From: Arthrobacter sp. NicSoilB4
Lineage (GTDB): Bacteria; Actinomycetota; Actinomycetes; Actinomycetales; Micrococcaceae
Assembly (NCBI RefSeq): GCF_019977335.1
Contig: NZ_AP024653.1
Location: forward strand, 2,914,001-2,978,000
DNA: 64,000 nucleotides
Reading direction: 5' to 3'
In this document: positions 42,967-52,836 of the stretch, one piece after another
Layout: each line of letters starts with the position of its first letter
Position numbering within the stretch: position 1 is the first letter of the stretch
Position numbers and translations under genes: made by a program
Notes under the pieces: generated by a model
Database searches by the model: none
What the model saw: the letters and a program-made list of their open reading frames with translations, nothing else
What the model was told of the DNA's origin: nothing

Positions 42967-45045
42967 TCACTTCCAGCCCGTGGCCGCCAGCAGCCGCTGT
43001 TCGAACATGGGGATCATGGTCTGGACATAAGTCTTGGTCAGATGGTTGTCGTCCTTGTACACGTACACGTTCCCGACCACGGCGGGGCAGATCCCGTCGG
43101 CGCAAATGAAGTCGCTGAGGTCCATCAGGTGCAGCCGCGGCACCTTCCCGCGGTACGCGTCCAGCGGCGAGGACTCGGCGAGGGACTCCTGCAGCGGCAC
43201 GTTGCACTTTGCGGCGTCGGGCCCGTTCTTCTGGACGCATTCGGGCATGTTCATGTTGAAGCGGGGGTTGTCACGGATGCCGACCACGTCCATGCCCGCA
43301 TCGGTGAAAGGCTTGATGCCTTCGAGGTACTGCGGGACCTCGGCCTCGAAGGGCGCGTCTTTGTGCGTCAGTGAGGCGACGGTGAAGACCGCGTCGGGCT
43401 TGTGGTCCAGGACGTACTGGGCGCTGGCTTTGTTGAAGGCGTTGCACTCGGCGTCCCGTTCCGGGGACTCCCCGCCGAAGCGGCAGTTGCCTTTGAGGAG
43501 GGCAACAACTTCCCAGCCGTGGCTGCGGGCGATCGGGCCGAGCGCGGCCATGTATTGCTGGGCGTGCGAGTCGCCGAGCACCACGATGCGTTTGGTGACC
43601 TCGTCCGGGCGGCTGTTCTGCAGGCAGCCCGCGAGCAGCGGGTCGCCGGGGACGTTCCCGTCGGTGCACAACCCGTCGATGTCGGCCCACTCGTTCTTCA
43701 TGGCCACGGGAGCCGGGATGATCTTCGCTTCCGGGGTCGGCTTTCCGGCATTTTCCGGCGCCAGGGCGGCCGCGCCGGGGGTCAGTTCCCTCGGCTGCGC
43801 GGCCGCAACGGCCTCGTCCGCCATCATCTTGCTCTGCCACACGGAGACCGGCCCGGCCAGCAGCGCACCACATGCCGCGATCACGACGGCGGTGCGCCAG
43901 ACCCGGCTCTGTGGCCAGTGCCATTCGCGCAGCGGTTTCTCCACGAACCGGGTGGTCAGCACGGCCAGCACGATCGAGGCGGAGACAATAGCAAGGCCCT
44001 GGACCAGGTTGGGGGCCGTGATGCCGGTCCCGGCGAGGGCCAGCACCAGCAGCGGCCAGTGCCAGAGGTACAGGGCGTAGGAGTTGTCACCGAGCTTCAC
44101 GAGCGGCTTCCAGGTCAGGAAACGGTCCACGCCAAACCGGCTGCCGCTCTGTCCGGCCACGATGATGGCGGCTGCGGCCAGCGTCGGCCACAGCGCGATA
44201 AAGCCGGGGAAGGAGCGGTCCACGGTGAGCAGGAGGCCACAGGAGAGCATCGCTGCAAGACCGGCCCAGCCAAGGACCACCCGCAGTGCCTTGCCGGGCC
44301 TGAGGTGCGGCAGCGCCAGCGCCAGCAGCGAGCCGAGGGCGAATTCCCAGAGCCGGGTCCGGGTATCGAAGTAGGCGTAGGACTGGTTGGTGGTGGTCTG
44401 CTCGATGGAAAACACGAGCGACACAACGAAGATCGCGCCGAAAGCCGCGGCCAGGAGGGCGGAGTAGCTCACCCGGTCGCCGATGCGGGTCCGGCGGATG
44501 AGGCGCAGCAGTACGGCCGCGCCGGCGAACACCAGCGGCCAGAGCAGGAAGACCTGGCCCTGGATGGACAGCGACCAGAAGTGCTGCAGCGGGCTGGCAC
44601 CTGCGTGGTCCTGCGCGTAGTAGTCGACGGCGGTATCCGCCAGGAGCCAGTTCTGCCGGTAGAACAGTGAGGCCCACGCCTGGTCCAGCACGTCAGGCCA
44701 GCGGCTCTGCGGCAGGACCAGCCGGGTGCCGGCCAGGACGCCGAGGATGACAACAACGACGGCGGGCAGCAGCCGCTTGAGCAGGTGGAGCCAGTGGCTC
44801 AGCAGCCGCAGCGGCTTGCCGCCTTCGACCTTGCGGGCGAAGCTGAGGGTCATCAGGAATGCCGAGATCAGCAGGAAGATGTCGACGCCGCCGGAGACGC
44901 GGCCGAGCCAGACGTGGTAGGTGACCACCATGAGGACCGCGAGGGCGCGGAGGCCCTGCACCTCGGGCCGGTAGCCGGATTTCGCGCGCACCTGAGAACC
45001 CGCGGCCGCGGCCTGCGGGCTGGAGGTTGTTCGCTCGGTCGACAC
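42967..45045 (-). CDS. OafA/YrhL-type acyltransferase with C-terminal SGNH domain
   Basis: A 692-residue membrane enzyme. The N-terminal Acyltransferase_3 domain has about 10-11 helices and opens with EVQGLRALAVLMVVTYH; GGVDIFLLISAF follows. After the last helix an extracytoplasmic SGNH domain carries the catalytic serine in VVLGDSHAQQY and the Asp-His pair in DDNHLT. Such proteins O-acetylate surface polysaccharides, peptidoglycan or antibiotics. The GTG at 45045 is chosen because AAGGGG precedes it and the membrane domain starts about 20 residues later; an ATG 87 nt earlier has no such site. Confidence 0.9.
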   Translation of the reverse strand: MSTERTTSSPQAAAAGSQVRAKSGYRPEVQGLRALAVLMVVTYHVWLGRVSGGVDIFLLISAFLMTLSFARKVEGGKPLRLLSHWLHLLKRLLPAVVVVILGVLAGTRLVLPQSRWPDVLDQAWASLFYRQNWLLADTAVDYYAQDHAGASPLQHFWSLSIQGQVFLLWPLVFAGAAVLLRLIRRTRIGDRVSYSALLAAAFGAIFVVSLVFSIEQTTTNQSYAYFDTRTRLWEFALGSLLALALPHLRPGKALRVVLGWAGLAAMLSCGLLLTVDRSFPGFIALWPTLAAAAIIVAGQSGSRFGVDRFLTWKPLVKLGDNSYALYLWHWPLLVLALAGTGITAPNLVQGLAIVSASIVLAVLTTRFVEKPLREWHWPQSRVWRTAVVIAACGALLAGPVSVWQSKMMADEAVAAAQPRELTPGAAALAPENAGKPTPEAKIIPAPVAMKNEWADIDGLCTDGNVPGDPLLAGCLQNSRPDEVTKRIVVLGDSHAQQYMAALGPIARSHGWEVVALLKGNCRFGGESPERDAECNAFNKASAQYVLDHKPDAVFTVASLTHKDAPFEAEVPQYLEGIKPFTDAGMDVVGIRDNPRFNMNMPECVQKNGPDAAKCNVPLQESLAESSPLDAYRGKVPRLHLMDLSDFICADGICPAVVGNVYVYKDDNHLTKTYVQTMIPMFEQRLLAATGWK

Positions 45046-45191
45046 TAGAAGCCCCTTCAGGCAGGTTTCCAAAACGTCAATGTTACCGAACCGTAATTTG
45101 TCTGGCCAATCACGGCGGCGGGGGAACGCCATAGAGCCGGTCTTCCGCAGGTCCGGCGGCTACCCTGTAACGAGCCAGAGGAGGCCGCACC

Positions 45192-46160
45192 GTGATCGCA
45201 CAACTGCGCATTTTTGTCCCGGAACCGTTGTCCGACGCCGTGGTGGACTGCTCCACCGGCGAACTTGGAGTCGCCGAAGTTTCCCGCCAGCGTGGTGCGT
45301 CCGTGCTTCCCCCCGGGGACGTCATCCACGTCCTGGTGGCCCGGGAGTCTGTCGAGGCACTGGTGGAGAAACTCCACGCCCTCAACGTCCAGGAACAGGG
45401 CTCGATCTCGGTCAGCATGCCCGAGTTGGTGCTCTCCGACCGGGCGGACAAGGCCACGGCGGACGCCCCCGGCGAGGGCGCGGACGCCGTGATCTGGGAC
45501 GAGGTGTCCCGGCAGACGGGCGAAGACTCCCGGCTGACATGGAGCTACCTTGCCTTCCTCATCCTGGCGACCCAGCTGGCGGCCATCGGCATCGTCACGG
45601 ACTCGACGATCGCCATTGTGGGCGCTATGGCTGTGGGTCCCGAGTTCGGACCGCTGGCGGCGCTGGCGGTGGCGCTCGTGCAGCGGCAATGGACGCTGGG
45701 ACGGCGCGCGGCGATCGCCCTCGGCGTCGGCTTCCCCGTGGCGATGCTGGCTGCGGCCTTCACGGCGTGGCTCTCCGTGCCGCTCGGCCTCTTTCCCGCC
45801 GATGTCCTGGACCGCGGTTCGGCCGCCGATTTCATCTACCATCCGGGTCCGTATTCGCTGATTGTCGCTGTGCTGGCCGGCATCGCCGGAATGCTGTCCG
45901 TGATCAGTCGGCGCTCCGCTGCCCTGATCGGAGTCTTCATCTCCGTGACCACAGTCCCCGCCGCCGGTTTCGTGGCCGTCGCGCTGGTGCTGGGCGAGTA
46001 TGAGAAAGCGGCAGGTTCAGCCATTCAACTGGCGCTGAACCTGGTGGGGATCGTGGCGGCGGCTGTTGCCGTGCTGGTCTTCTACCGCCTCGTCACCAAA
46101 CGGCTGCCCGACGCCGCGGCGCTGCGCCTGAAGCGCAAGGCGATGCGGGCGAAGCGCTAG
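45192..46160 (+). CDS. DUF389 family membrane protein
   Basis: A 322-residue DUF389 (TIGR00341-type) protein. The N-terminal cytoplasmic alpha/beta part (residues 1-105) precedes six predicted helices, with GIVTDSTIAIVGAMAVGPEFGP as the family core. Function unknown; transport has been suggested for the family. GAGGAGG lies 6 nt before the GTG. It is convergent with groEL and separated from it by a terminator. Confidence 0.88.
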   Translation: MIAQLRIFVPEPLSDAVVDCSTGELGVAEVSRQRGASVLPPGDVIHVLVARESVEALVEKLHALNVQEQGSISVSMPELVLSDRADKATADAPGEGADAVIWDEVSRQTGEDSRLTWSYLAFLILATQLAAIGIVTDSTIAIVGAMAVGPEFGPLAALAVALVQRQWTLGRRAAIALGVGFPVAMLAAAFTAWLSVPLGLFPADVLDRGSAADFIYHPGPYSLIVAVLAGIAGMLSVISRRSAALIGVFISVTTVPAAGFVAVALVLGEYEKAAGSAIQLALNLVGIVAAAVAVLVFYRLVTKRLPDAAALRLKRKAMRAKR

Positions 46161-46219
46161 GCCGCGGCCGGAACGAAAGGGATGGTGCAGGGCGGCGAGG
46201 CACCTGGCGGGCACAGCAA

Positions 46220-46249
46220 AGGCCGGCCCGGCTGACGCCGGACCGGCCT
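46220..46249. terminator. Bidirectional terminator between DUF389 and groEL
   Basis: A 13-bp stem with one C-A mismatch (46220-46232 with 46237-46249) and a TGAC tetraloop lies between two convergent genes. It is preceded by AAA and followed by a short purine/pyrimidine mix, so it is stable but lacks a long T-tract. Confidence 0.8.
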
Positions 46250-46268
46250 GGACTGCCGTGGCCTGAAG

Positions 46269-47891
<1,623 letters not shown>

Positions 47892-47901
47892 TCAAGACAG
47901 A

Positions 47902-47946
47902 ACCCCGCGCAACTGACCCGTCAAAGAAGGATCGGCGGCGCGGGGT
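47902..47946 (-). other. Stem-loop between groES and groEL
   Basis: ACCCCGCGC (47902-47910) and GCGCGGGGT (47938-47946) form a 9-bp stem with a 27-nt loop in the 76-bp groES-groEL gap. It may act as a processing or partial-termination site adjusting the GroES:GroEL ratio. Confidence 0.5.
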
Positions 47947-47955
47947 CCAAGAGAG

Positions 47956-48252
47956 TTACTTTACGACGATCGCCAGGACGTCGCGGGCGGACAGCACGAG
48001 GTACTCGGTGCCGCCGGTCTTGACTTCGGTTCCGCCGTACTTGGAGTAGATGACAACGTCGCCGACGGTGACATCGACCGGAACGCGGTTGCCGTTGTCG
48101 TCAAAGCGGCCGGGGCCTACTGCAACAACTTCGCCTTCCTGCGGCTTTTCCTGCGCGGAGTCCGGGATAACCAGGCCGGAGGCCGTGGTCTGCTCGGCTT
48201 CGAGCGGGCGGACAACAATACGATCCTCAAGAGGCTTAATAGAGACCGACAA
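47956..48252 (-). CDS. groES: Co-chaperonin GroES, 10 kDa
   Basis: A 98-residue GroES lid protein. It begins [21 protein letters not shown] (first 17 residues diagnostic), has the mobile-loop region [18 protein letters not shown] and ends [18 protein letters not shown] lies 5-6 nt before the ATG at 48252. The 5' leader from the probable promoter (-10 at 48393-48398) is about 130 nt and holds one CIRCE. First gene of the groES-groEL operon. Confidence 0.97.
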   Translation of the reverse strand: MSVSIKPLEDRIVVRPLEAEQTTASGLVIPDSAQEKPQEGEVVAVGPGRFDDNGNRVPVDVTVGDVVIYSKYGGTEVKTGGTEYLVLSARDVLAIVVK

Positions 48253-48360
48253 GGACCTCTCCTATTCGTCAGCAAATTCGTGGACTTTAAAGCTGTGGTG
48301 CCATGGCGTACAGACCGTCGTCGCGGTGCCGGCAGCAGCCTGGCTGTCAAGCTTCAGGTG

Positions 48361-48434
48361 TTAGCACCCTCCTAGGGAGAGTGCTAATGACGACTCTATG
48401 TAAGTAGTTAGCACTCGGTCAAGGCGAGTGCCAG
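48361..48434 (-). promoter_or_regulatory. groES promoter with two CIRCE operators
   Basis: CIRCE 1 (48361-48387): TTAGCACCC-N9-GAGTGCTAA, one mismatch from the HrcA consensus. CIRCE 2 (48408-48434): TTAGCACTC-N9-GAGTGCCAG, two mismatches. On the groES strand TTGACC (complement 48417-48422) and TAGAGT (complement 48393-48398) are the -35 and -10 with an 18-bp spacer. The -35 falls in the loop of CIRCE 2 and the start site at the edge of CIRCE 1, so HrcA would block polymerase at both ends. Confidence 0.92.
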
Positions 48435-48793
48435 AAGTTCGTTCCCGGTGAACGCTTTACCCAGTGGCTATGCCTACTGATTCGGGGCTGCACAGAGGGA
48501 CATGCCCATTCTTCGTCGCGGCCGGTTGACACATCGGCATCATGTCCACTGCCGGCGCCGAACGACGGACATGTCCCCCGGTTCCGGGCCGGCAAGAGGG
48601 ACGTGGCCACGGTTTGCCCGGCTGCACAGAGGGACATGCTCATTCTTCGTCACAGCCGGTGGACGCATTGGCATCATGTCCACTGCCAGTGCCGAACGAT
48701 GGACATGTCCCGCGGTTCCGGGGCTGCGCAGAGGGACATGTCCACGCTGAATGCCGGGAGTGGGGCATGTCCAGCAGACATGCGGGCGGGTGG
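48435..48793. other. Long intergenic stretch upstream of the groES promoter
   Basis: About 360 bp without a credible gene. It is filled by the 79-nt element array described at 48498-48772; the short open frames in it are produced by the repeats. Confidence 0.7.
48498..48772. repeat. Array of 79-nt GGACATGTCC-type elements (two full copies, one deleted copy)
   Basis: Full copies: 48498-48576 and 48632-48710, each exactly 79 nt with GGACATGYYC at the left end, CATCATGTCCACTGCC in the centre and GGACATGTCC at the right. A shortened copy, 48734-48772 (39 nt), keeps both ends but lacks 40 nt of the interior. GGGCTGCRCAGAG precedes copy starts. A degenerate end sequence (GGACGTGGCC) sits in the first spacer at 48599. 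Confidence 0.88.
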
Positions 48794-49225
48794 CTACCGT
48801 CCGCCGAGGTCCTCGAAGTCGACGTCCTCGCCGTTGTCCTCGTCGTCGAGGCCGGCCTCGTTCCGGTGCCGGTACAGCACCAGGCCTCCGGCCGCCGCAA
48901 GGGCGAATCCGATGACCAGGAAGATGATGCCGCCTACGCGGGCCGCCACGTAGCTCTCGCGGATGGACTTCGCCTCGTCGGTGGCGTCCGTAACGTCCTT
49001 GCCGCCGACCGAATAGACGGTGGCGTTGAAGGAGTCCAGGAAAAAGATGATGACCAGCAGCGCCGCGCAGACGACGGCGATGACGGCGCCGGCAATCAGC
49101 GCCGGCCGGGCGTAGCGGGCGAGTCCCTGGCGGGCGGGACGGCCGCCGTCGGCGTCCTGCTGCGCGGCGTCGACCTCCCCGTAGTTTTCGTCCGTGCCGT
49201 TGTTTGCCGTGCCGCTGTCATCCAT
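48794..49225 (-). CDS. Two-helix membrane protein, unknown function
   Basis: A 143-residue protein: an Asp/Asn-rich N-terminus (about 40 residues), helix 1 (LIAGAVIAVVCAALLVIIFFL), an extracytoplasmic loop of about 35 residues, helix 2 (GGIIFLVIGFALAAAGGLVL) and an acidic tail ending DVDFEDLGGR. No family is recognised. ATG 49225 lies 7 nt after TAGGCT (complement 49233-49238). It is divergent from a methyltransferase gene. Confidence 0.7.
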   Translation of the reverse strand: MDDSGTANNGTDENYGEVDAAQQDADGGRPARQGLARYARPALIAGAVIAVVCAALLVIIFFLDSFNATVYSVGGKDVTDATDEAKSIRESYVAARVGGIIFLVIGFALAAAGGLVLYRHRNEAGLDDEDNGEDVDFEDLGGR

Positions 49226-49282
49226 GCCGTCAAGCCTATCCGGCGCACGGCTCCACCGGCGCCCTGAACTAGGCTTGTGACC
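49226..49282. promoter_or_regulatory. Compact bidirectional leaderless promoter
   Basis: Two copies of TAGGCT face away from each other: complement 49233-49238 for the membrane-protein gene and 49270-49275 for the methyltransferase. Each is 7 nt from its ATG. Only 31 bp separate them, so the two -35 regions must interleave and polymerases would compete. Confidence 0.65.
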
Positions 49283-50512
49283 ATGGCTGACGCACCGCAG
49301 GACCAGATCGCCCCGCTCCTTAACCCCGAAGGCTGGGAGCTGCTGGCGTCACTGGGCCCGTACAAGGAGGATGAGGCGTTCCGCCTCAACGCTTCCCTCC
49401 GGAAGGCCGGCCACTCTCCCGAACTCGTCTCCGCCGTGCTGACCCAGTCCCGGCTGAGGACCAAAGCGGAGGCCAAGTTCGGCGAGTTCGCCCGGCAGAT
49501 GATCTTCACGCAGGCAGGCCTGGAGCAGGCCACCCGGCTCACCGTGGCGGCCCGGCACGCGCAGCGCTTCGCGGAGGCAGGCGTGCAGCACGTGGCTGAT
49601 CTTGGCTGCGGCCTCGGCGCCGACGCCATGGCGCTGGCTTCGCTGGACATCACTGTCACGGCGGTGGAGATGGACGAGACGACGGCGGCCTGCGCCACGA
49701 TGAACCTGATCCCCTTCCGGAACGCCACCGTGGTCCATGCCGATGCGACGACGGTGGCCCTCGACGGAATGGACGGCGTCTGGCTGGATCCGGCGCGCCG
49801 GACCACCTCCACGTCGGGCACGAAGCGGATCTGGGATCCGGAGGACTTCTCCCCGCCGTTGTCCTTCGTTGAGTCGCTGGCCGGCACCGGCCTGGCCGTG
49901 GGCGTGAAGATGGGCCCGGGCATGCCGCACGACTCTGTTCCCAAGGATTGCGAAGCCCAGTGGGTGTCCGTGGGCGGGGACGTCACCGAAGTGGCGTTGT
50001 GGTTCAACGCGGTCCGGCGTCCGGGGATCCGGCGGGCGGCCCTGTTGCTCGGCCCTGCCGGAGCGGCAGAGCTCAGCAGTTCCGAGGACTTCGACGGCGG
50101 CCCGGTCGCCCCGGTGGGGCCGGTCGAGGGGTACCTCTATGAGCCCGACGGCGCCGTCATCCGCGCCGGGCTGGTGGCCGACGTCGCCCTCCAGCTGGGC
50201 GGGCACCTCGTGGACGAGCACATCGCCTACATCTGCGCCCCGGAGCTGCGCGACACGCCGTTCGCCCGGGCCTACGAGGTCCTGGACGTGATGCCCTACA
50301 ACGTCAAGGCGCTCAAGGCCTGGGTCAAGGACCAGGGCATCGGGGTGCTGGATATCAAGAAGCGCGGCACATCGGTCACTCCGGAGGAGTTGCGCAAACA
50401 GCTCCTTCCCGGCGGCGGCAAGGCCGGGGGTAAGGCCGCCAAGAAAACGGCCACCCTGGTCCTCACCAGGATCGGCGAGGAGCGGGTGGCCATTTCGGTG
50501 GAGCCGGTCTAG
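49283..50512 (+). CDS. Class I SAM-dependent methyltransferase with THUMP-like C-terminus
   Basis: A 409-residue methyltransferase. Motif I is VADLGCGLGADAMALA (about 104-119), followed by VTAVEMDETTAA and the motif IV-like WLDPARR. A C-terminal THUMP-like domain follows (LDVMPYNVKALKAWVKDQ; then a Lys/Gly-rich stretch and VLTRIGEERVAI). The architecture suggests methylation of RNA. ATG 49283 lies 7 nt after TAGGCT; a GTG 6 nt earlier is too close to the hexamer. Target unknown. Confidence 0.82.
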   Translation: MADAPQDQIAPLLNPEGWELLASLGPYKEDEAFRLNASLRKAGHSPELVSAVLTQSRLRTKAEAKFGEFARQMIFTQAGLEQATRLTVAARHAQRFAEAGVQHVADLGCGLGADAMALASLDITVTAVEMDETTAACATMNLIPFRNATVVHADATTVALDGMDGVWLDPARRTTSTSGTKRIWDPEDFSPPLSFVESLAGTGLAVGVKMGPGMPHDSVPKDCEAQWVSVGGDVTEVALWFNAVRRPGIRRAALLLGPAGAAELSSSEDFDGGPVAPVGPVEGYLYEPDGAVIRAGLVADVALQLGGHLVDEHIAYICAPELRDTPFARAYEVLDVMPYNVKALKAWVKDQGIGVLDIKKRGTSVTPEELRKQLLPGGGKAGGKAAKKTATLVLTRIGEERVAISVEPV

Positions 50513-50537
50513 GGCAGGTTCTCTGGATTCCGGCGGG

Positions 50538-51359
50538 CTACTGGGCCCGCATGAAGTCCTCGGCTGCCCGGACCTGTTCGTCGCTGGGCCGGATCCCGGT
50601 GTACAGCACAAACTGCTCCAGCGCCTGGATGGTCGCCACTTCCGCGCCGGTGATCACGGTCTTGCCGGCAGCGCGGGCGGCCTTGACCAGCGGCGTCTCC
50701 GCCGGCAGCGCGACGACGTCGAAGACCACCTTCGCGGCGTCCACCGCCTCCCGGGGGAAGGACAGAGAGTCGACGTCGGGTCCCCCCGCCATACCAATAG
50801 GCGTCACGTTGATGATCATGTCGGCGGCGACGGCTGGATCGACGTCGGCGCGCCAGGCGAAACCGTAGAGCCCGGCGAGCGCCCGCCCCGTTTCCTCGTT
50901 GCGCGCGATCACGGTGACGTCGCGGAATCCGGCGTCGCGCAGCGCCGCCGCAGTGGCCTTGGCCATGCCGCCGGCACCCCTCAGCAGGACCGAGTACGAG
51001 GAGGGCACGGCATTGCGCTGCAGCAGCTGCTCGATCGCCGTGTAGTCGGTGTTGTAGGCGGTGAGAGTGCCGCCGTCGTTGACGATCGTGTTGACCGAGT
51101 CGATCGCCTTCGCGGAGGGATCCATCACATCCACGAGGGCGATGACGTCCTCCTTGTACGGCATCGACACGGCGCAGCCGCGGATCCCGAGGCCCCGCAC
51201 GCCGGCGATCGCCTGGGCGAGGTCCGTCGGGGCAAAAGCCTTGTAGATCCAGTTCAGGCCGAGCTGTTCGTACAGATGGTTGTGGAAGCGCGTCCCGTTG
51301 TTGCTCGGCCGGGCCGAGAGCGAGATGCACAGGGTCATGTCTTTATTCAGGATGGGCAC
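50538..51359 (-). CDS. Shikimate dehydrogenase-like protein (SdhL/HI0607 type)
   Basis: A 273-residue AroE-superfamily protein. Its N-terminus CISLSARPSNNGTRFHNHLY follows the SdhL (H. influenzae HI0607) pattern, not the IGxPVxHSxSP pattern of true AroE. The catalytic Lys (SMPYKEDV) and Asp (YNTDYTAI) are kept, and RGAGGMAKA is the NADP-binding loop. SdhL enzymes have low shikimate activity and an unclear physiological role. GTG 51359 is 6 nt after TTTAAT, possibly leaderless; an ATG 21 nt further in is an alternative. It converges on the methyltransferase gene. Confidence 0.85.
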   Translation of the reverse strand: MPILNKDMTLCISLSARPSNNGTRFHNHLYEQLGLNWIYKAFAPTDLAQAIAGVRGLGIRGCAVSMPYKEDVIALVDVMDPSAKAIDSVNTIVNDGGTLTAYNTDYTAIEQLLQRNAVPSSYSVLLRGAGGMAKATAAALRDAGFRDVTVIARNEETGRALAGLYGFAWRADVDPAVAADMIINVTPIGMAGGPDVDSLSFPREAVDAAKVVFDVVALPAETPLVKAARAAGKTVITGAEVATIQALEQFVLYTGIRPSDEQVRAAEDFMRAQ

Positions 51360-51660
51360 CCCTCCATTAAACGCCAGGCCCGCACCGGCCGCTCCTCAGG
51401 GGTTACCGCAGCCACGGCCCGCGCGGCGGCCGGAGCAGGAAGCGGATCCGGGGAGAAGCCCCGGGGATGCCGCGAGTAGCGCTGCGGTCCGAATACTTTT
51501 GTGAACACTTTCACGTGGTCGCGGCGCTCTGGCCACCGGCTCGATGCTGCCCCTGCACTAGACTTGGACCACCGTTGCCTCGCCAACTGTCCGGCGAATC
51601 CGCCCATGACGTTGCCGGCCGGGGCGGGGAAAAACGACAGCTGAACAATGAAGGGACCAC
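51360..51660 (+). promoter_or_regulatory. Intergenic 301 bp with operator-like dyad and promoter for the YbdK-type gene
   Basis: GTGAA (51501-51505) and TTCAC (51510-51514) form a 14-bp dyad with a 4-bp centre. TAGACT at 51559-51564 is a good -10 and would give a leader of about 90 nt before ATG 51661. No gene was seen. Confidence 0.45.
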
Positions 51661-52812
51661 ATGAAGATTGATTTCGCTTCATCCAGGCAATCAACTCTTG
51701 GTGTGGAATGGGAACTGGCCCTCGTGGACGCGGAAACCGGCGAGCTTGCCTCCGTGGCCAAGGAGGTCCTCCGCGGTGTCGCCGCGAAGCATCCCGAATT
51801 GAACGAAGACGACGAGCACCCGCACATCAAGCAGGAGCTGCTGCTGAACACGGTGGAGCTCGTCACCGGGATCTGCAACACCGTGGCGGAGGCCAAGGCC
51901 GACCTGAGCAGTTCCCTTGCGGCCGTCCGGGACGTCACCGATCCCATGGGCGTCGAGGTCTTCTGCGCCGGCAGCCACCCGTTCAGCCCTCCGCAGCTGC
52001 AGCCGGTGACGGACAAGGAGCGCTACGCCAAGCTCATTGACCGCACGCAGTGGTGGGGCCGCCAGATGGTGATCTACGGCGTCCACGTGCATGTGGGCCT
52101 GGACAGCCGCGACAAGGTGCTCCCGGTCCTGGACGGCCTGGTGAACTACTTCCCGCAGTTCCAGGCGCTGTCCGCCTCCAGCCCGTTCTGGGGCGGTGAG
52201 GACACCGGCTACGCCTCGCACCGCGCGCTGATGTTCCAGCAGTTGCCCACCGCCGGGCTGCCGTTCCAGTTCGCCACGTGGGAGGACTTCGAGTCGTACG
52301 CCCAGGACATGTTCACCACCGGAGTGATCGACTCGCTCTCCGAGATCCGCTGGGACATCCGGCCCGTCCCGCATTTCGGCACCATCGAGATGCGCATCTG
52401 CGACGGCCTGGCCACACTGGAGGAAGTCGGCGCGATCGCGGCCCTGACGCAGTGCCTCGTCGACGAGTTCTCCACCACGCTGGACAACGGGGGCACGATT
52501 CCCACCATGCCGCCCTGGCATGTGCAGGAGAACAAGTGGCGCGCGGCCCGCTACGGTCTGGACGCCATCATCATCCTCGACGCCGCGGGCAATGAACAGC
52601 TGGTCACGGACCACATCCGCGAGACGGTTGCCCGTCTGGAACCCGTCGCGGTGAAACTGGGCTGCGCCGCCGAGCTGGCCGACGTCCTGAAAATCATCGA
52701 GCGCGGCGCCGGGTACCAGCGGCAGCGGCGTGTGGCGGAGGAACACGGCGGCGACCTGCGCGCCGTCGTACTGGACCTGGTCCAGCAGATGCGCAAGGGC
52801 CCCGAAGCGTAG
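51661..52812 (+). CDS. Carboxylate-amine ligase, YbdK-type glutamate-cysteine ligase family
   Basis: A 383-residue member of the glutamate-cysteine ligase 2 (YbdK) family. LGVEWELALVD near the N-terminus holds the ATP/metal-binding acidic residues. YGVHVHVGL and FGTIEMRICDG supply further conserved His, Glu and Arg. AAGGGA lies 5-6 nt before the ATG. In a mycothiol producer, which normally lacks glutathione, the product is unclear; YbdK homologues show weak glutamate-cysteine ligase activity in vitro. It converges on tsaD. Confidence 0.88.
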   Translation: MKIDFASSRQSTLGVEWELALVDAETGELASVAKEVLRGVAAKHPELNEDDEHPHIKQELLLNTVELVTGICNTVAEAKADLSSSLAAVRDVTDPMGVEVFCAGSHPFSPPQLQPVTDKERYAKLIDRTQWWGRQMVIYGVHVHVGLDSRDKVLPVLDGLVNYFPQFQALSASSPFWGGEDTGYASHRALMFQQLPTAGLPFQFATWEDFESYAQDMFTTGVIDSLSEIRWDIRPVPHFGTIEMRICDGLATLEEVGAIAALTQCLVDEFSTTLDNGGTIPTMPPWHVQENKWRAARYGLDAIIILDAAGNEQLVTDHIRETVARLEPVAVKLGCAAELADVLKIIERGAGYQRQRRVAEEHGGDLRAVVLDLVQQMRKGPEA

Positions 52813-52836
52813 GCGGAGCCTCCACTCCGCCCGGTC

